A stretch of DNA of 64,000 nt from PBB1 sp965229345 (lineage in GTDB: Bacteria > Pseudomonadota > Gammaproteobacteria > Burkholderiales > Burkholderiaceae_C). The stretch is from positions 3,162,001-3,226,000 of the forward strand of contig OZ245872.1 in assembly GCA_965229345.1 (NCBI GenBank), in the 5' to 3' direction. This document shows, one piece after another, positions 1 to 9,703 of the stretch (the stretch's first letter is position 1; each line of letters starts with the position of its first letter). Both the position numbers and the translations under genes were made by a program. The notes under the pieces are model-generated. The model saw nothing but the letters and a program-made list of their open reading frames with translations. It made no database searches and was not told the origin of the DNA.

Positions 1-2
1 CC

Positions 3-2624
<2,622 letters not shown>

Positions 2625-2657
2625 CCGCGTGCAGCGGGCGAACAGGTGCAGGGCGGC

Positions 2658-3008
2658 TCAGGCCAGCGCCCTGCCCCAGGCCTCGGGGTCGAAGCCCACC
2701 AGCACGCCGCCCGGGTGTTCGACCACCGGGCGCCTGATCACGCTGGGCTGCGCCAACATCAGCGCGCGTGCACTGGCCGCATCCTTCACAGCGGCCTGCT
2801 GCGCGGCATCGAGCTTGCGCCAGGTGGTGCCCTTGCGGTTGAGCAAGGCCTCCCAGCCGAGCGACTGCATCCACGCGTCGAGTTGTGACAGCGGCACGCC
2901 CTGTTTCTTGTAGTCATGGAAGGTGTAACTCACGCCCTGGTCTTGCAGCCAGGCGCGCGCCTTCTTGACGGTGTCGCAGTTCGGGATGCCGTAAACAGTG
3001 AGGGTCAT
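2658..3008 (-). CDS. ArsC/Spx-family reductase, YffB-like
   Basis: A 116-residue thioredoxin-fold protein of the ArsC family. It opens with VYGIPNCDTVKKARAWL, which carries the single N-terminal active-site Cys (C11), then Y-x-F-H-D-Y-K-K-Q-G and ends with RRPVVEH...VGFDPEAW, the usual YffB pattern. Members are often annotated as arsenate reductases, but YffB-type proteins are not established arsenate reducers and there is no ars gene nearby, so the substrate is open. The ATG at 3008 is chosen because the homology starts there; the frame stays open further upstream without family similarity. It is transcribed divergently from the MBL-fold gene. Confidence 0.88.
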   Translation of the reverse strand: MTLTVYGIPNCDTVKKARAWLQDQGVSYTFHDYKKQGVPLSQLDAWMQSLGWEALLNRKGTTWRKLDAAQQAAVKDAASARALMLAQPSVIRRPVVEHPGGVLVGFDPEAWGRALA

Positions 3009-3086
3009 GGGGAGCCTGGTTCGAGACGTCGTGGACGACGATAGCCCACGCCCTACACTGCCACGCCCTGAATCCCGATCACCCCC

Positions 3087-4064
3087 ATGGCTTTCTGCTC
3101 TGACCACGCCACCCCGCTGGCCCACGGCATCTGGCTGATCGACACCGGCTACCAGCGGCCGATGTTCGACGCGGCCTACCTGATCGTCGAGCAGGGGCGC
3201 GCCGCCTTCGTCGACACCGGCACCAGCCTGTCGGTGCCGCGGCTGCTGGACGCACTGAAAGCAGCCGGCGTGGCGCGCGACGCGGTCGATTGGGTGATCC
3301 CCACGCATGTGCATCTCGACCACGCCGGCGGCGCCGGTGCACTTATGGCGGAATTGCCCGCCGCCCAGTTGCTGGTGCATCCACGGGGTGCCAGGCACCT
3401 GATCAACCCCAGCGTGCTGCTCGGCAGCGCCCGCGCGGTGTACGGCGACGAAGCAGTGCTGCGCGCCTATGGCACGGTGCTGCCAGTGGAGGCCCGCCGT
3501 GTCGTCAGCAGCGCCGACGGCATGGTGGTGGAACTGGCCGGCCGGCCACTCACGCTGCTCGACACGCCGGGCCACGCCCGTCACCACCATTGCGTGTGGG
3601 ACGAACGCAGCCAGGGCTTCTTCACAGGCGACACCTTCGGCTTGTCGTACCGCGAATTCGACACGCCGCAAGGCGCCTGGTTACTGCCCACCACCACACC
3701 CACGCAGTTCGACCCGGTGGCGCTGCGCGCATCGATCGAGCGCATGCTGGCCCGGCAGCCGCAGCGCATGTACCTGACGCACTACGGCTGCATCGACCAG
3801 GTGGCGGCGCGCGGGCAAGAGCTGCTCGATCAGCTGGATGCCGTGGTGGCACTGGGCGAGCGCGTCCGTTCGCAAGCGCTGGCACCCGCAGCGCGACACG
3901 CCGCACTGACGGACGGCCTAACCACGCTGTACCTGCACCAACTACAGCGCCTGCATAGCCCGATGCCACGCGACCGCGCACTGGGTTTACTGGCCATGGA
4001 CATCGAGCTGAACGCCCAGGGGATTGCGGGTTGGCTCGATGCAGTGCAGCCTGCAAAGGCTTAG
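3087..4064 (+). CDS. MBL-fold metallo-hydrolase
   Basis: A 325-residue cytosolic protein with the metallo-beta-lactamase fold. The zinc-binding motif THVHLDHAGG is at residues 73-82 (H74, H76, D78, H79). Further ligand positions are LDTPGHARHH and FFTGDTFGLS. The C-terminal 120 residues form a helical extension typical of glyoxalase-II-like hydrolases acting on thioesters or similar esters. The substrate cannot be read from the sequence. No signal peptide is seen. The gene stands alone, with yffB-like divergent on its left and the AT-richer cassette-like island on its right. Confidence 0.88.
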   Translation: MAFCSDHATPLAHGIWLIDTGYQRPMFDAAYLIVEQGRAAFVDTGTSLSVPRLLDALKAAGVARDAVDWVIPTHVHLDHAGGAGALMAELPAAQLLVHPRGARHLINPSVLLGSARAVYGDEAVLRAYGTVLPVEARRVVSSADGMVVELAGRPLTLLDTPGHARHHHCVWDERSQGFFTGDTFGLSYREFDTPQGAWLLPTTTPTQFDPVALRASIERMLARQPQRMYLTHYGCIDQVAARGQELLDQLDAVVALGERVRSQALAPAARHAALTDGLTTLYLHQLQRLHSPMPRDRALGLLAMDIELNAQGIAGWLDAVQPAKA

Positions 4065-4169
4065 TGCCACCAAGCCGCCAAGGTCGTCCGCAGGGTCGAT
4101 GGGCGGCCCGAAGACCGTCATTGCACTGGCGTCAGGTGGCTGGCAGACTGCAACTCACCGGCGCCGGTA

Positions 4170-4197
4170 TTGACACGAATTTAGTACTGCATAAAAC
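4170..4197 (+). promoter_or_regulatory. Possible promoter upstream of cassette-like island
   Basis: TTGACA (4170-4175), a 16-base spacer and TAAAAC (4192-4197) lie in the AT-richest part of the 4065-4291 gap, about 110 bases before the first island gene. The -35 is perfect and the -10 matches four of six consensus bases. An external promoter ahead of the first cassette is expected for integron arrays, but this assignment rests on the two hexamers alone. Nothing else recognisable is in this gap. Confidence 0.4.
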
Positions 4198-4292
4198 AGC
4201 AGCCAACTGTCGATTTATCTTGGATAGTCAAGGCAGTTGCGTGCGAAGCGCAGGCCTGGTTGAGCGGCAGTACGTGCTGCGTAAACGAGTAG

Positions 4293-4955
4293 TTAGCCAT
4301 CACAAATGGACGGTTTCACGTCGGCCATTCCCGAGCTCATCGAGCTGCTGAATGCACCAGATCGAGCGACGGCGGAAGCAATCTGCCGCTCACTGGTGAT
4401 TTCGGATGACGATCTCGTCCAGTTCCTGCTTGCCGCGCGTGTCGGCTTGTTGGAGCCGTATAGATATGCGACGCACTTCACTGACTACATTGCGTCCGAC
4501 GCGTCGATCGAGTCAATCGAGCTCACGCCGATCGCTTCCAGCGAAGTCGGGCCGATGTCTCGCCCGGCTGTGAAGGCATTTCGCCGTATTGAGCATGCGT
4601 TCAATGTGAGGCGATTATTCGCAGCTCACCTGCTCTACACACCGGGCCACACCCGTTGGCATTTGTTCTACTTCGATCAGCGAGATAGCCAGGTAGATTC
4701 AAATCATTGGAAAGCTGGTGGTGCTCACATTCACTATTCCCGTGAGAGCTATAGCCGCTCCTCGCTGCGAGAGGTTTGGGGTAAGGTTTGTGCGCCTTCA
4801 CCTGAAGTCCCAGGGCACACCTACATCCGCTACGTCGAGAGCCGAAGTGCTGGCTAACCTGTCGCTCAACTTGCCCGCAACGGCATGCCGCCTTCGGGCC
4901 TCATTCCATTCTGGCCCTGCGGCGTCCTGCCATTGCGGGCGGGTTAGCTCAAACG
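4293..4955 (+). mobile_element. Integron-type gene cassette remnant
   Basis: The unit begins at a core-site-like G^TTAGCC (4292-4298) followed by ATCACAA and the ATG of the first gene, the layout seen at the start of many integron cassettes. It contains one short-leader gene and ends in an attC-like palindrome (4852-4961). The right core reads GCTAAGC instead of GTTRRRY, so the site is probably decayed. No integron integrase is present in the window. Base composition is visibly more AT-rich than the flanks, which supports acquisition. Confidence 0.6.
4306..4857 (+). CDS. Unknown cassette-borne protein, 183 aa
   Basis: Not recognised as any characterised family. The product has no signal peptide or membrane segment. 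The first 100 residues look helical; the second half carries an aromatic/His pattern, RRLFAAHLLYTPGHTRWHLFYFDQRD followed about ten residues later by HWKAGGAHIHYSRESY, that I associate with hypothetical proteins found in integron cassettes and other mobile contexts (recollection, not checked). The ATG lies 14 bases after the core site and the TAA stop (4855-4857) lies inside the left box of the attC-like repeat, as in compact cassettes. Codon use is less GC-rich than that of its neighbours. Confidence 0.75.
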   Translation: MDGFTSAIPELIELLNAPDRATAEAICRSLVISDDDLVQFLLAARVGLLEPYRYATHFTDYIASDASIESIELTPIASSEVGPMSRPAVKAFRRIEHAFNVRRLFAAHLLYTPGHTRWHLFYFDQRDSQVDSNHWKAGGAHIHYSRESYSRSSLREVWGKVCAPSPEVPGHTYIRYVESRSAG

Positions 4956-4961
4956 CTAAGC
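4852..4961 (+). repeat. attC-like (59-be) recombination site
   Basis: About 110 bases of imperfect palindrome. The left side has GGCTAAC (4852-4858) and CTCAAC (4865-4870); the right side has GTTAGCTC (4943-4950) and a terminal GCTAAGC (4955-4961). The inner arms GCCCGCAACGGCA and TGCCATTGCGGGC pair at 12 of 13 positions, and the pairing resumes with GCCGC...GGGCC against GGCCC...GCGGC. Length, box spacing and the overlap with the stop codon fit attC; the last core has C where the invariant second T is expected. Confidence 0.6.
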
Positions 4962-5003
4962 CGCACAGGGCCGCACTGTCCCACTCTCTCGGGAGCTATC
5001 CAT

Positions 5004-5573
5004 TTGTCCCAATCGCCCCTCACCAGCGGCGCAGGTGCTACCGCCGTCATCACCCATCGCATCCGCGGCGACAAGCATGCCGAGTACGAACATTGGCTGA
5101 ACGAGATCGCTCCGCTTTGCAAGGCGATGCCGGGCCATCTGGACTGGCACATCGTCCGGCCCATCCCTGGTGTCACGGAAACCTACACCGTCATCATCCG
5201 GTTCGACACGACAGAGCACCTTAATCAGTGGATGAAATCCACCGAGCGAGCGCAGCTCATCAAGAAGGTGGAGCCGCTCTTCATAGGCGCCGACAACTTC
5301 TACGTCAGCAGTGGGTTGGACTTCTGGTTTACGCCGTCAGGCGCCAAGGCCAGGGTGCCGGTGCGTTGGAAGCAATATCTGCTCACGTGGTCGGCCATCT
5401 ATCCGCTGGCCCTTGGGGTCCCGTTCTTGGTCTCTCCCGTCCTTCATGCAGTTGGACTCACGGCAAGTCTTCCAGTAACGACCCTTGCCGTCACGGCCGT
5501 GGTGGTCTTTCTGATGATCTATGTCGTGATGCCTCGCTACACCCGATTAGTGCAACGGTGGCTGTTCTCCTAG
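5004..5573 (+). CDS. ABM-domain membrane protein (COG3224-like)
   Basis: A 189-residue protein with an antibiotic-biosynthesis-monooxygenase (dimeric alpha-beta barrel) domain in residues 10-105 and, after FTPSGAKARVPVRWKQ, two hydrophobic segments (about 125-150 and 155-175) ending RYTRLVQRWLFS. This is the arrangement of COG3224 proteins, whose reaction is not known. The start is TTG at 5004, supported by GGGAG eight bases upstream; no suitable ATG exists before residue 40. It lies 43 bases after the attC-like site, so it may be the second cassette of the island or the chromosomal gene next to it. Confidence 0.8.
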   Translation: MSQSPLTSGAGATAVITHRIRGDKHAEYEHWLNEIAPLCKAMPGHLDWHIVRPIPGVTETYTVIIRFDTTEHLNQWMKSTERAQLIKKVEPLFIGADNFYVSSGLDFWFTPSGAKARVPVRWKQYLLTWSAIYPLALGVPFLVSPVLHAVGLTASLPVTTLAVTAVVVFLMIYVVMPRYTRLVQRWLFS

Positions 5574-5578
5574 CGGTG

Positions 5579-5656
5579 CGGCCTCACCCCGCGCTCAACC
5601 CCCTGCCCGCTGCGGCCCGCGACCGTCAGACGCGGCTGAACTCCAATTCAGTGACA
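5579..5656 (+). repeat. Possible second, badly decayed attC
   Basis: Just after the ABM gene stop, GCCTCACC-CCGCGCTCAACC resembles an attC left end with one substitution in the core, and CGGCTGAACTC at 5632-5642 resembles the inner right boxes (CGGCTTAACTC in some cassettes). The outer right core is not recognisable and the arms pair poorly. It is reported because it follows directly on a better site; on its own it would not be convincing. Confidence 0.22.
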
Positions 5657-5757
5657 TAGCGCGAGCAACGGGCATGGCACCAGTGGCCAAAGATACCGAG
5701 TTGGGCTGGGAAAGTCTCTGCAAGGCGCCCGCGCTCTGGGTGTCAGGTTCACTGCGG

Positions 5758-7320
5758 TCACCCCTCCGCATTCCACGCCGACAGCACGAAGCGCAACTGC
5801 CCGGTGATCCCGGGAGCGCCCTTGGTCGAGAACGGCACGGTCATTTCCTGTTTGCCTGACTTGAGGGTGGTGTAGGCCAGCGGCCGGGTGGCCTGACCGA
5901 CGCGGTCGGATTGCCAGCTGAACTTCGCGCTCCACTCCCCGCCTTCTTCCTTGGGCGGGCTCATCTCCACCACCAGCGCATCGCGGAACAGGTAGCCGCC
6001 CTCGTAGTGCGAATCGGCCCAGAAGCGCTTGTCGACCTCGTAGTCGGGCACGCGCACCCCGAAGGACATGCCGTAGGCCAGGGTGGCGCGCAGCGGGTTC
6101 ACGCGCGCGCGGTTGGCGAGAAACACCGTGGAGAAGTACAGCGATTTCGCCTGCGCATCGGCCCCGGTCAATTGGGCGTGGGTGCGGCACGCCACTGAAT
6201 CTTCTTCGGCGACGCGGCGCGTGAGCAGCCAGCGCTTGCCGCGCGGCGCGGCGGTCAGCTCGAACTGGTAAAGGGCACCGACTTCCTTGCCGTCCAGCGC
6301 GGCGGGGACGCGCACCGATTCCACATCGACCCAGATGTCGACGCGGATGTCGCCGAACAGGAAGCGCGAGAGGTTCTGGTAGGCCTCTTCGCTGTTGACG
6401 ATGCCGAAGTACCCCGAGTGCGAGCGGTAGGCGTAGGCCGTTGCCGCGGGCTTGGTGAACCGGCCCTTGGCGTCCAGCCCCCACACCGAGGCGTTCTCTA
6501 TCTTCACCAACCCGTCGCTGCCGTGGCCGGCAAACGCGCGCGACATGCCGGCGGCCGCCCCGTAGTCGGCGCGGTTGGTGCCCACCATGCAGAAAAAGCG
6601 CTCGGACGGGAACGCAGATTCAGGCAGCCAGTCGACGCGGCCGGTCTTTTTGTAGGCCGCCTCCAGCTTCAGGTACTGCGCCATGCGGTCGCGGTTGAAG
6701 TTGTTCATGTCGTTGGCCGACAGCCACGACGGCACATTGAGCCCCAGCACCTCGATGCCGTTGTGCGGGGTGGCGTAGGTGTAGACCTTGTCGATCGCCG
6801 CACGCGCGGCGGCGTCACCGAGATCGGGGTTCTGCAGGAAGGCCCGGCACACCAGCCCGCCCATCGAGTGAGCGACCAGATAACAGCGAAAGCTCTGAGC
6901 ATCGACCCCGCTGTCGGGGTGCGCGCACACCAGATCGCGCACCCGGAGCACCAGGTCGGAGAGGCCGCGCGCGAAGTCTTCGATCTGCGGCGTATTGCCG
7001 GTGCCCAGCAGCGCCGAAGCCTGCTCGTAGTAGCGATAGATCACGATGGACTTGGGCGCGATCGTGCCGTCCCAGTCCGGGTCCATGACATCCAGGCCGC
7101 TCTCGAACACGTCGGCGTAGCCGTGGTCGGAGATCAGGCGCAGCACCGGCGACTCGAAGATGAACTTCTTGGCGGGCTTGTTCTTCTCGGGCGTGGCGCG
7201 AAACACCGTGGAGCCCAGGTTGAAGCCGCAAAACGGATCGGCGGTGGTGTCGTCTTGCTCGCCCTGCGTCATGGCGTAGCCGCGGACATAGATGATCGGG
7301 TGGTACGGCGCGTTCGGCAT
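5758..7320 (-). CDS. Alpha/beta hydrolase, lipase/esterase-like
   Basis: A 520-residue protein. Residues 8-17 read PIIYVRGYAM, the usual opening of a serine hydrolase core, and the nucleophile elbow AHSMGG has its Ser at residue 152. TPHNGIE follows, as in triacylglycerol-lipase-like and PGAP1-like hydrolases. HGSDGLVKIENA may hold the acid/His region. The C-terminal 190 residues are beta-rich and not recognised. ATG at 7320 is chosen over the longer open frame because GGAGGGG precedes it by six bases. No signal peptide is seen, so it is probably cytosolic. The substrate is unknown. Confidence 0.8.
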   Translation of the reverse strand: MPNAPYHPIIYVRGYAMTQGEQDDTTADPFCGFNLGSTVFRATPEKNKPAKKFIFESPVLRLISDHGYADVFESGLDVMDPDWDGTIAPKSIVIYRYYEQASALLGTGNTPQIEDFARGLSDLVLRVRDLVCAHPDSGVDAQSFRCYLVAHSMGGLVCRAFLQNPDLGDAAARAAIDKVYTYATPHNGIEVLGLNVPSWLSANDMNNFNRDRMAQYLKLEAAYKKTGRVDWLPESAFPSERFFCMVGTNRADYGAAAGMSRAFAGHGSDGLVKIENASVWGLDAKGRFTKPAATAYAYRSHSGYFGIVNSEEAYQNLSRFLFGDIRVDIWVDVESVRVPAALDGKEVGALYQFELTAAPRGKRWLLTRRVAEEDSVACRTHAQLTGADAQAKSLYFSTVFLANRARVNPLRATLAYGMSFGVRVPDYEVDKRFWADSHYEGGYLFRDALVVEMSPPKEEGGEWSAKFSWQSDRVGQATRPLAYTTLKSGKQEMTVPFSTKGAPGITGQLRFVLSAWNAEG

Positions 7321-7492
7321 GGTCCCCTCCACGGTGGTTGGCGCGGGGCACACCTTAACGGCTGTGGACCGGCGGCTGCAAGTGAACACCGCGCCAAGCG
7401 TGGATCTGGCGGGTGAATCCGCCGCAACACCGCAGATTGCCTGGCTGCGCGCCCGCCACACTGCAGTGATCTATTGCCGTGCGAGCCTATTC

Positions 7493-8569
7493 ATGTCGAT
7501 TTTTCGATGGCCTCTTGCGCTGAGCCCCTGGCGGCGCCCTCGCGCCGCTGAGCGCGCGACACCGCCGCGCCCGGCGCTCGTGGCCGTGCCTGCGGTTGCT
7601 GTGCCTGCGCCTGCGGCCACCACGCCCACTTCGGCACTGCCTGAAGTCACGGCGTCGTTCTTTGCGTGGCTCCTGTCGCAACCGAACACCGGCGACGCGC
7701 CCGCCATGAGCCCGGAGGCAACGGGCTGCGACACCGCCCTCGACGAACCCTCGCGCTCGGTGCTGGCCAAGCTCGACGAGGTGATCCAGTCCGATCCACA
7801 ACGCAGCGCGCTGCTGCCGCGCGCACCGCAGGTGCTGCCGCAGCTGATGCGGAGCCTGCGCGACGATCACTATGTGTCGGTCGAGGTGGCCGCACGCATC
7901 GGCAAAGACGCGGTGCTGGCCGCCGAGGTGATCCGCGCGGCCAACGGCTCGCACCGTGGCAGCCGCGAGCCGATCGTCGATCTGTCGCAGGCGGTGCTGT
8001 CCATTGGCGCCGATCACCTGCGCCGGGTGATTGCGAAGTCGGTGCTGCGGCCCATCTTCGATGTGCGCGGCGCGAGGCTCTCGGCGATGGCGGCGCCACA
8101 GATCTGGGTCAATGCCGAATTCAAGGCACGCCTGTGCTCTGCGCTGGCCGCCGCCGAAGGGCTGGACCCGCTCGACGGCTACCTGGCCGGCATGCTGCAC
8201 GACTCGGGCTGGACAGCGCTGCTGCGCGCCCTCGACGGGCTCGGCCCGCAGCAGGTGCCTGCGCTGCCCCAGCTGGTGGCCCCGGCCTTGTCGCATGCGC
8301 TGGCCGAGCGCCGCGACCGACTCTTCTGCAAGCTGATGCGGCCGTGGCAACTCAGCATGCCGCTGGTGGCCATGGCCGACGACATCGAAAGCCACGGCCT
8401 GGCCGCCGTGCGCCTGCCGCTGGCGGTGGCATTGCAGCGTGCGCATGCGCTGGCCTCGCTGCACGCCCTGGCCTGCGATGGCCGGCTGCCCAGCGGCATG
8501 GACGGCCCGTTGATGAGCCTGCCACCGGGTGTGCAGGCGGGCTATCTCTCGGTGACACGGGCCGATTGA
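7493..8569 (+). CDS. HDOD domain protein
   Basis: A 358-residue protein with a proline/alanine-rich N-terminus (residues 1-60) and an HDOD domain over about residues 90-290: LPRAPQVLPQLMRSLRD, ISKD-like IGKDAVLAAEVIRAANGS, the LSQAVLSIGADHLRRVI helix and GYLAGMLHDSGWTALL with the HD-like His-Asp pair. HDOD proteins relate to HD phosphohydrolases but usually act in signalling rather than catalysis. No output or receiver domain is attached. It is divergent from the hydrolase gene, and the 172-base gap holds both promoters. ATG 7493 is preferred over the upstream open frame because the latter has no family-like sequence. Confidence 0.82.
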   Translation: MSIFRWPLALSPWRRPRAAERATPPRPALVAVPAVAVPAPAATTPTSALPEVTASFFAWLLSQPNTGDAPAMSPEATGCDTALDEPSRSVLAKLDEVIQSDPQRSALLPRAPQVLPQLMRSLRDDHYVSVEVAARIGKDAVLAAEVIRAANGSHRGSREPIVDLSQAVLSIGADHLRRVIAKSVLRPIFDVRGARLSAMAAPQIWVNAEFKARLCSALAAAEGLDPLDGYLAGMLHDSGWTALLRALDGLGPQQVPALPQLVAPALSHALAERRDRLFCKLMRPWQLSMPLVAMADDIESHGLAAVRLPLAVALQRAHALASLHALACDGRLPSGMDGPLMSLPPGVQAGYLSVTRAD

Positions 8570-8646
8570 TGCGGCGACGCCACCCGCGGCGCCCGATTCA
8601 TCGTTAGGCTATCGGGTGTTTCCACTTCCCCCGAAGGGCCCCTGAG

Positions 8647-9027
8647 ATGAGATTGCTACACACCATGCTGCGCGTCGGCGACCTGCAGCGCTCGGTCGAT
8701 TTCTACACCCGCGTGATGGGCATGAAGCTGCTGCGCACCACCGACCGGCCCGAGCACAAATACAGCCTCGCGTTCGTCGGCTACGGCACCAACCCCGATC
8801 ACGCCGAGCTCGAGCTGACCTACAACCACGGCGTCGACCGCTACGAGCTGGGCACGGCCTACGGCCACATCGCGATCGAAGTGGCCGATGCCTACGCGAC
8901 CTGTGCCGCGATCAAGGCCGCAGGCGGCAACGTCACCCGCGAAGCCGGGCCGGTGGCCGGTGGCACGACCGTCATCGCGTTCATCACCGATCCCGACGGC
9001 TACAAGGTCGAGCTGATCCAGCGCTGA
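8647..9027 (+). CDS. gloA: Lactoylglutathione lyase (glyoxalase I)
   Basis: Converts the hemithioacetal of methylglyoxal and glutathione to S-lactoylglutathione in the cytosol. The 126-residue protein is the standard length for the bacterial Ni-dependent class. All four metal ligands known from E. coli GlxI sit at the same positions: H5, E56, H74 and E122. The motifs GMKLLRT and FITDPDGYKVELIQ are intact. It stands alone on the plus strand; its stop is 34 bases from the convergent eda stop. Confidence 0.96.
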   Translation: MRLLHTMLRVGDLQRSVDFYTRVMGMKLLRTTDRPEHKYSLAFVGYGTNPDHAELELTYNHGVDRYELGTAYGHIAIEVADAYATCAAIKAAGGNVTREAGPVAGGTTVIAFITDPDGYKVELIQR

Positions 9028-9061
9028 CCGAAGGCGGCGGGGGCCAGGGCTGCGGCCCGTC

Positions 9062-9703
9062 TCACGTTGGGCGCAAGGCAGCCGCCTCGCGCGCCAGCGC
9101 GGTGATCCGCTCCCAGTCGCCCGCGGCCACCGCCTCGGGCGGCGTCAACCACGAACCGCCACACACCTTCACATTGGGCAGCGCCAGGAACTGCGGCGCC
9201 GTGGCCAGCGAGATGCCGCCGGTGGGGCAGAAATGCACATCGCCGAACGGCCCGGCGAATGCCTTCAGCATCGCAACGCCCCCGGCCGCAGTGGCCGGAA
9301 AGAACTTCAGGAAGTAGTACCCACCGGCATTGGCAGCCATCACCTCGCTGGCCGTGGCCACGCCCGGCAGCAACGGCAGCCCGATGCGGCGGCACGCCTC
9401 GCCGATCGACGCGCTGTAGCCGGGGCTGACGGCAAAACGACACCCGACGTCTCGGGCCGCCTGCGCATCGGCCGCGCTGCGCACCGTGCCGGCGCCGACG
9501 ATGGCCTCGGGCACCGCGCGGGCGATGGCTTCCATGCACTTCAGTGCGACAGGCGTGCGCAGCGTCACTTCCAGCACCCGGACACCACCGGCCACCAGCG
9601 CCTCGGCCATCGGCACCGCGTCGTCGAGGCGGTCGAGCACGATGACCGGGATCACCGGGCCTTGGACGGCGAGATCAATGGGGCTCATGGGTGAGGTGCT
9701 CAT
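9062..9703 (-). CDS. eda: KDPG/KHG aldolase
   Basis: Cleaves 2-keto-3-deoxy-6-phosphogluconate to pyruvate and glyceraldehyde-3-phosphate, the second step specific to the Entner-Doudoroff pathway. The 213-residue protein has VIPVIVLD, EVTLRT with the catalytic Glu (E45), GAGTV, and the Schiff-base lysine K133 in YYFLKFFPA, then PTGGIS and the phosphate-binding GGSWL. It overlaps edd by four bases (ATGA), so the two are translationally coupled. Confidence 0.96.
   Translation of the reverse strand: MSTSPMSPIDLAVQGPVIPVIVLDRLDDAVPMAEALVAGGVRVLEVTLRTPVALKCMEAIARAVPEAIVGAGTVRSAADAQAARDVGCRFAVSPGYSASIGEACRRIGLPLLPGVATASEVMAANAGGYYFLKFFPATAAGGVAMLKAFAGPFGDVHFCPTGGISLATAPQFLALPNVKVCGGSWLTPPEAVAAGDWERITALAREAAALRPT

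Noticed and set aside
4187..4199. LexA-box-like CTG-N7-CAG near the cassette promoter
   Set aside because: The SOS box needs CTGT-N8-ACAG spacing; this has the wrong spacing and no LexA-regulated integrase is present.
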